From contig CABVDL010000104.1 of the NCBI GenBank assembly GCA_902497035.1, positions 1 through 9,031 of the forward strand: a DNA stretch of 9,031 nt, given 5' to 3'. Shown one piece after another: positions 7,185 through 9,031 of the stretch (positions are counted from its first letter, which is position 1; every line of letters begins with the position of its first letter). Below the pieces are notes generated by a model that was not told where the DNA came from, made no database searches, and saw only the letters and a program-made list of their open reading frames with translations. The DNA is from an uncultured Prevotella sp. Lineage in GTDB: Bacteria; Bacteroidota; Bacteroidia; Bacteroidales; Bacteroidaceae. The translations under genes and the position numbers were made by a program.

Positions 7185-7739
7185 TTATTCAGCCAGCAGC
7201 TGCTCGATGTCCTTGGCGATGAGGTCAATCTTCGTCGTGGGCTCGTAGCGCTTCACTACCTGGCCTTTCTTGTTGATGAGGAACTTGGTGAAGTTCCATT
7301 TGATTTCAGGGCTGTCTTTATAGTTGGGGTCGGCCTCGGAGAGCATCTTGTCAAGGATGGGGTAGATGGGATGGGTCTCGTCCCAGCCTGCGAAGCCTTT
7401 CTGCTCCTTGAGGAACTTATAAAGCGGGTCGGCGTCCTCGCCGTTGACCTTAATCTTCTTGAACTGAGGGAACTCGGTGCCGTAGTTGAGCTTGCAGAAC
7501 TCGTGAATGCTCTCGTCGGTGCCGGGAGCCTGCTGGCCGAACTGGTTGCAGGGGAAGTCGAGAATTTCGAAGCCCTTTGAGTGGTAAGTCTTGTAAAGGT
7601 TCTCCAACTCCTCGTACTGGGGCGTGAAGCCGCACTTGGTGGCGGTGTTGACAATGAGGCATACCTCGTTGGCATACTCTTTGAGTGAGACTTCGTTGCC
7701 TTTACGGTCTTTCACCGAGAATTCATAAATAGTTTTCAT
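7185..7739 (-). CDS. gpx: Glutathione-peroxidase-family enzyme, probably thioredoxin-dependent
   Basis: A 184-residue thioredoxin-fold peroxidase that reduces hydrogen peroxide or lipid hydroperoxides in the cytoplasm. The family signatures are NTATKCGFTPQY (31-42), with peroxidatic Cys36 in place of selenocysteine, LDFPCNQFGQQAPG (60-73) and the WNFTKFLI motif (148-155). The catalytic tetrad is complete: Cys36, Gln70, Trp148, Asn149. Cys64 and Cys82 (FCKL) are also present; this 36/64/82 pattern is that of yeast Gpx3, where Cys82 is the resolving cysteine and thioredoxin the reductant. The adjoining trxB supports that mechanism, as does the general rarity of glutathione in this phylum. Monomeric length, no signal peptide. 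First gene of the operon, with its promoter at 7789-7818. The name 'glutathione peroxidase' describes the family, not the likely electron donor. Confidence 0.95.
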   Translation of the reverse strand: MKTIYEFSVKDRKGNEVSLKEYANEVCLIVNTATKCGFTPQYEELENLYKTYHSKGFEILDFPCNQFGQQAPGTDESIHEFCKLNYGTEFPQFKKIKVNGEDADPLYKFLKEQKGFAGWDETHPIYPILDKMLSEADPNYKDSPEIKWNFTKFLINKKGQVVKRYEPTTKIDLIAKDIEQLLAE

Positions 7740-7788
7740 TTCCTTTTCTGTATTGCTTGTATGTTTTTATTGGATTAATTTCATGCTG

Positions 7789-7818
7789 CAAAAATAATAA
7801 AAAGCTGGGATAAACAAA
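7789..7818 (-). promoter_or_regulatory. Promoter of the peroxidase-trxB operon
   Basis: On the minus strand TATTTTTG (7796-7789) matches the -7 consensus TAnnTTTG and TTTG (7818-7815) matches the -33 element, separated by 18 bases. The transcript would begin at about 7785-7782, leaving a leader of roughly 43-46 bases before the ATG at 7739. The sequence TTATTTTTGCAGCA around the -7 is identical to that of the divergent lipoprotein promoter at 7926-7939. No dyad typical of a peroxide-sensing regulator site was seen. Confidence 0.7.
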
Positions 7819-7910
7819 CAAGCTTAAGGAATAAAAAGATTTAAAGTTGGGACTTCTCTACTCACCAATAGGGATTTCCCCCTCAATGAATAGGTGTTTG
7901 TCCATGCACG

Positions 7911-7934
7911 TTTGCAAAGAAAGTGTTATTTTTG
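7911..7934 (+). promoter_or_regulatory. Promoter of the acidic lipoprotein gene
   Basis: TATTTTTG (7927-7934) fits TAnnTTTG and lies about 25 bases before the ATG at 7960, giving a short leader of about 20 bases. Two TTTG motifs upstream (7897-7900 and 7911-7914) are spaced 26 and 12 bases from it, neither the ideal 19 or so, so the -33 element is uncertain. It shares 14 bases around the -7 with the divergent peroxidase promoter. The 220-base gap between the two genes (7740-7959) therefore holds back-to-back promoters and nothing else recognised. Confidence 0.55.
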
Positions 7935-7959
7935 CAGCAGAATTATAAAACATACGACT

Positions 7960-8664
7960 ATGAAAGCAATACATTTACTCATGGCTGCGGCAACGCTTGT
8001 TGCAATGCCCGCACTGTTTACAAGTTGTGACGATGATCCCTGGTACGATGACTACGACGGCTGGTACGACGGCTACGACTGGCATCGCAACAACTACAAC
8101 AAGGACGACGATGGTGACGATGATGACGACCAGGGTGACCAGCTTGTTGCCGAGGCTGAGGCCCTGACTGCCGAGTGGGATGGAAAGATGGTCTATACCA
8201 ACGGCACTGACGGCAATAAGGACACGTTCGGGGCCAACATGACTTTCGTGCGCAACAGCTCGACCGCCATCAAGGGAACGGGAACAGAGGTTGACTATCT
8301 GGTTGATGAGAAAGGCAATGTCATCGACAGTAAGACGTTGAAGTTCGACTGGTCAATCGACGAGAATACCGGCAACATCAACATCAAGTATCTCACCAAT
8401 ACGGGCTTTACGTTTGCGTTGGATGCCAGCGCCACGCAGAAAGGCTTCTCCCTTAAGAGAAATAATGACGGCAGCGGCACTTTCAGCGGTTATATGATTG
8501 GCACCAACAATCCTGACGAGATTTATTTCGAGCTCAAGGCGGTGCAGAACACCAACGCCAAGGCCTTCACCCGGGCCACGGCCGGGCAGAGCCTGACCTT
8601 CGGCAAAGACAGCACGAAACCTCTCTTCACTGATGTGAGAGCAGGACTGAACAACAGAAGGTAA
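7960..8664 (+). CDS. Small acidic, aromatic-tethered lipoprotein, function unknown
   Basis: A 234-residue protein with a lipoprotein signal peptide; the lipobox LFTSC places the lipidated Cys at 23. The next residues, DDDP, resemble the acidic surface-export signals of Bacteroidota lipoproteins, so it may sit on the cell surface. Residues 24-60 contain 17 Asp together with a tandem WYDDYDG/WYDGYDW repeat (28-41) and a DDDGDDDDD run (49-57). The remainder (about 66-200) alternates hydrophobic and polar residues as in a small beta-barrel, and the TAEWDGKM opening followed by ENTGNINIKY and GSGTFSGYM resembles lipocalin-like domains of this phylum; this is resemblance, not an assignment. The start at 7960 is preferred over the in-frame ATG at 7894, which lies upstream of the -7 element and hides the signal peptide. 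Single-gene unit, divergent from the peroxidase operon, closed by a strong terminator. Confidence 0.88.
   Translation: MKAIHLLMAAATLVAMPALFTSCDDDPWYDDYDGWYDGYDWHRNNYNKDDDGDDDDDQGDQLVAEAEALTAEWDGKMVYTNGTDGNKDTFGANMTFVRNSSTAIKGTGTEVDYLVDEKGNVIDSKTLKFDWSIDENTGNINIKYLTNTGFTFALDASATQKGFSLKRNNDGSGTFSGYMIGTNNPDEIYFELKAVQNTNAKAFTRATAGQSLTFGKDSTKPLFTDVRAGLNNRR
8041..8082 (+). repeat. 21-bp tandem duplication in the lipoprotein tether
   Basis: Two in-frame 21-base units (8041-8061, 8062-8082) encode WYDDYDG and WYDGYDW. Sixteen of the first eighteen bases are identical, and one of the two differences is silent. It suggests the aromatic-acidic tether grew by slippage or duplication and could vary in length between strains. 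Confidence 0.7.
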
Positions 8665-8670
8665 AAGGTA

Positions 8671-8716
8671 AGAAGAAAAAGCCCCCTGCGCAAAGCGCAG
8701 GGGGCTTTTCTTCTCT
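8671..8716 (+). terminator. Intrinsic terminator of the lipoprotein gene, near-symmetric
   Basis: GCCCCCTGCGC (8681-8691) and GCGCAGGGGGC (8695-8705) form a perfect 11-bp GC-rich stem over AAA. The flanks AGAAGAAAAA and TTTTCTTCT continue the pairing with a single bulge. It starts seven bases after the stop codon. A-rich bases precede and T-rich bases follow, so it should also stop transcription arriving on the minus strand. Confidence 0.92.
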
Positions 8717-8799
8717 TTTCCTGACTTCATCACATCTTTGGCTGGATAAAGTGTCAGCATTGATTATCAATTAGTTATAAGCATGTTTCTGCAATTGAT

Positions 8800-8822
8800 G
8801 GTGACGCATTTACGAATTAAGG
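8800..8822. repeat. Degenerate copy of the dispersed repeat's 3' end
   Basis: This 23-base segment matches 8910-8932, the 3' end of the right repeat copy, at 20 positions, including an exact 11-base opening GGTGACGCATT. It lies 110 bases upstream of its counterpart in the same orientation. This suggests a longer, tandemly organised unit, or an older copy that has decayed. Confidence 0.6.
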
Positions 8823-8847
8823 AAACGAAAATCATGTACATGCTTAC

Positions 8848-8934
8848 GCTCCCTGAGGAGCTCAGAGTCTGTACGTGACTATTTTCCAATAAACTTTTGT
8901 CCGATTCAGGGTGACGCATTGACGAAGTCAGGAG
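8848..8934. repeat. Dispersed intergenic repeat, right copy
   Basis: About 93% identical to 77-162 and in the same orientation. It opens with GCTCC-CTGA-GGAGC (8848-8861) and overlaps a second small dyad, CTGAG-GAG-CTCAG (8853-8865); the left copy keeps only the first. Both copies sit in intergenic DNA beyond the outermost genes, 8.7 kb apart. They may be members of a genome-wide repeat family, a small mobile sequence, or the two ends of a duplicated or inserted segment. Confidence 0.85.
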
Positions 8935-9031
8935 TATAAACCCGCGGGTGTCATTCGGGTTAGGGCGGGGATAAACCGAGGCTGCTGCCAAACTAATCAG
9001 TCTGGATGTTTATGCACAGAGCCTGTTTTTT

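Larger units (their letters stand above)
8665..9031. other. Right-hand non-coding region
   Basis: There is no convincing gene in this stretch. In order it holds the lipoprotein terminator (8671-8716), an AT-rich segment (8717-8799), a degenerate piece of the dispersed repeat (8800-8822), a CATGTACATG palindrome (8833-8842), the full repeat copy (8848-8934), and a GC-rich end with a weak inverted repeat AACCCG/CGGGTT (8939-8944, 8956-8961). A minus-strand open frame of 74 codons (8767-8991) runs through the repeat but shows no sign of selection on protein. The final bases run into a T-tract that may belong to a structure cut by the window edge. Confidence 0.65.

Noticed and set aside
7894..7959. 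22-residue upstream extension of the lipoprotein
   Set aside because: The ATG at 7894 precedes the -7 element at 7927-7934 and the extension would mask a good lipoprotein signal peptide starting at 7960.
77..8934. CRISPR array or attachment-site pair
   Set aside because: There are only two full copies 8.7 kb apart without spacer periodicity, and there is no integrase, tRNA or cas gene in the window.
8767..8991. Minus-strand 74-codon open frame through the right repeat copy
   Set aside because: In the left copy the same frame is shifted by a 1-base gap and the substitutions are non-synonymous, so conservation follows the DNA rather than a protein; no promoter or domain supports it.
8985..9031. 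Possible terminator at the right edge (AGGCT ... AGCCT followed by T-run)
   Set aside because: The stem is only about five base pairs over a loop of nearly 40 bases and the window ends in the T-tract, so it cannot be supported.

Overview
The window is bacterial and almost certainly from the Bacteroidota, most likely a Prevotella-like member. The evidence is an adjacent SusC/SusD outer-membrane pair, a SusD lipoprotein, promoters of the Bacteroidota type (TAnnTTTG near -7, TTTG/TTG near -33), few Shine-Dalgarno sequences, and GC-rich genes separated by AT-rich gaps. The genus is an inference from general appearance; there is no rRNA or marker gene to fix it.

Layout. Positions 1-212 hold no gene; they carry a nested hairpin (13-71) and the left copy of an 86-87 bp dispersed repeat (77-162). 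From 6031 down to 213, on the minus strand, lies a nutrient-uptake operon: a SusC-like TonB-dependent porin (6031-3338), a SusD-like glycan-binding lipoprotein (3319-1682) and a sodium:solute symporter (1631-213). Together they would bind a substrate at the surface, import it across the outer membrane and carry it across the inner membrane. No glycoside hydrolase, peptidase or regulator is in view, so the substrate cannot be read from this window. The SusC promoter sits inside a 13-bp-arm inverted repeat that looks like an operator, and the symporter has its own consensus-like promoter almost touching its start codon.

Upstream, also on the minus strand, is a two-gene redox operon: a three-cysteine glutathione-peroxidase-family enzyme (7739-7185) and thioredoxin reductase trxB (7178-6234), six bases apart, ending in a strong intrinsic terminator (6215-6152). 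The cysteine pattern of the peroxidase (36, 64, 82) matches thioredoxin-dependent members of the family, so the pair makes a coherent NADPH -> TrxB -> thioredoxin -> peroxidase route; thioredoxin itself must be encoded elsewhere.

Divergent from this operon, on the plus strand, is a small lipoprotein (7960-8664) with an extremely Asp/Tyr/Trp-rich N-terminal tether and a beta-rich, lipocalin-like C-terminal part of unknown function. It ends at a near-perfect, probably bidirectional terminator (8671-8716). The rest (8717-9031) has no convincing gene. It carries the right copy of the dispersed repeat (8848-8934), about 93% identical to the left copy and in the same orientation, plus a degenerate copy of the repeat's 3' end at 8800-8822.

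Most of the window is ordinary Bacteroidota biology. The most unusual items are the dispersed repeat family, the palindrome over the SusC promoter, the SusC protein without the usual N-terminal extension or TonB box, the near-leaderless symporter promoter and the acidic-aromatic lipoprotein.
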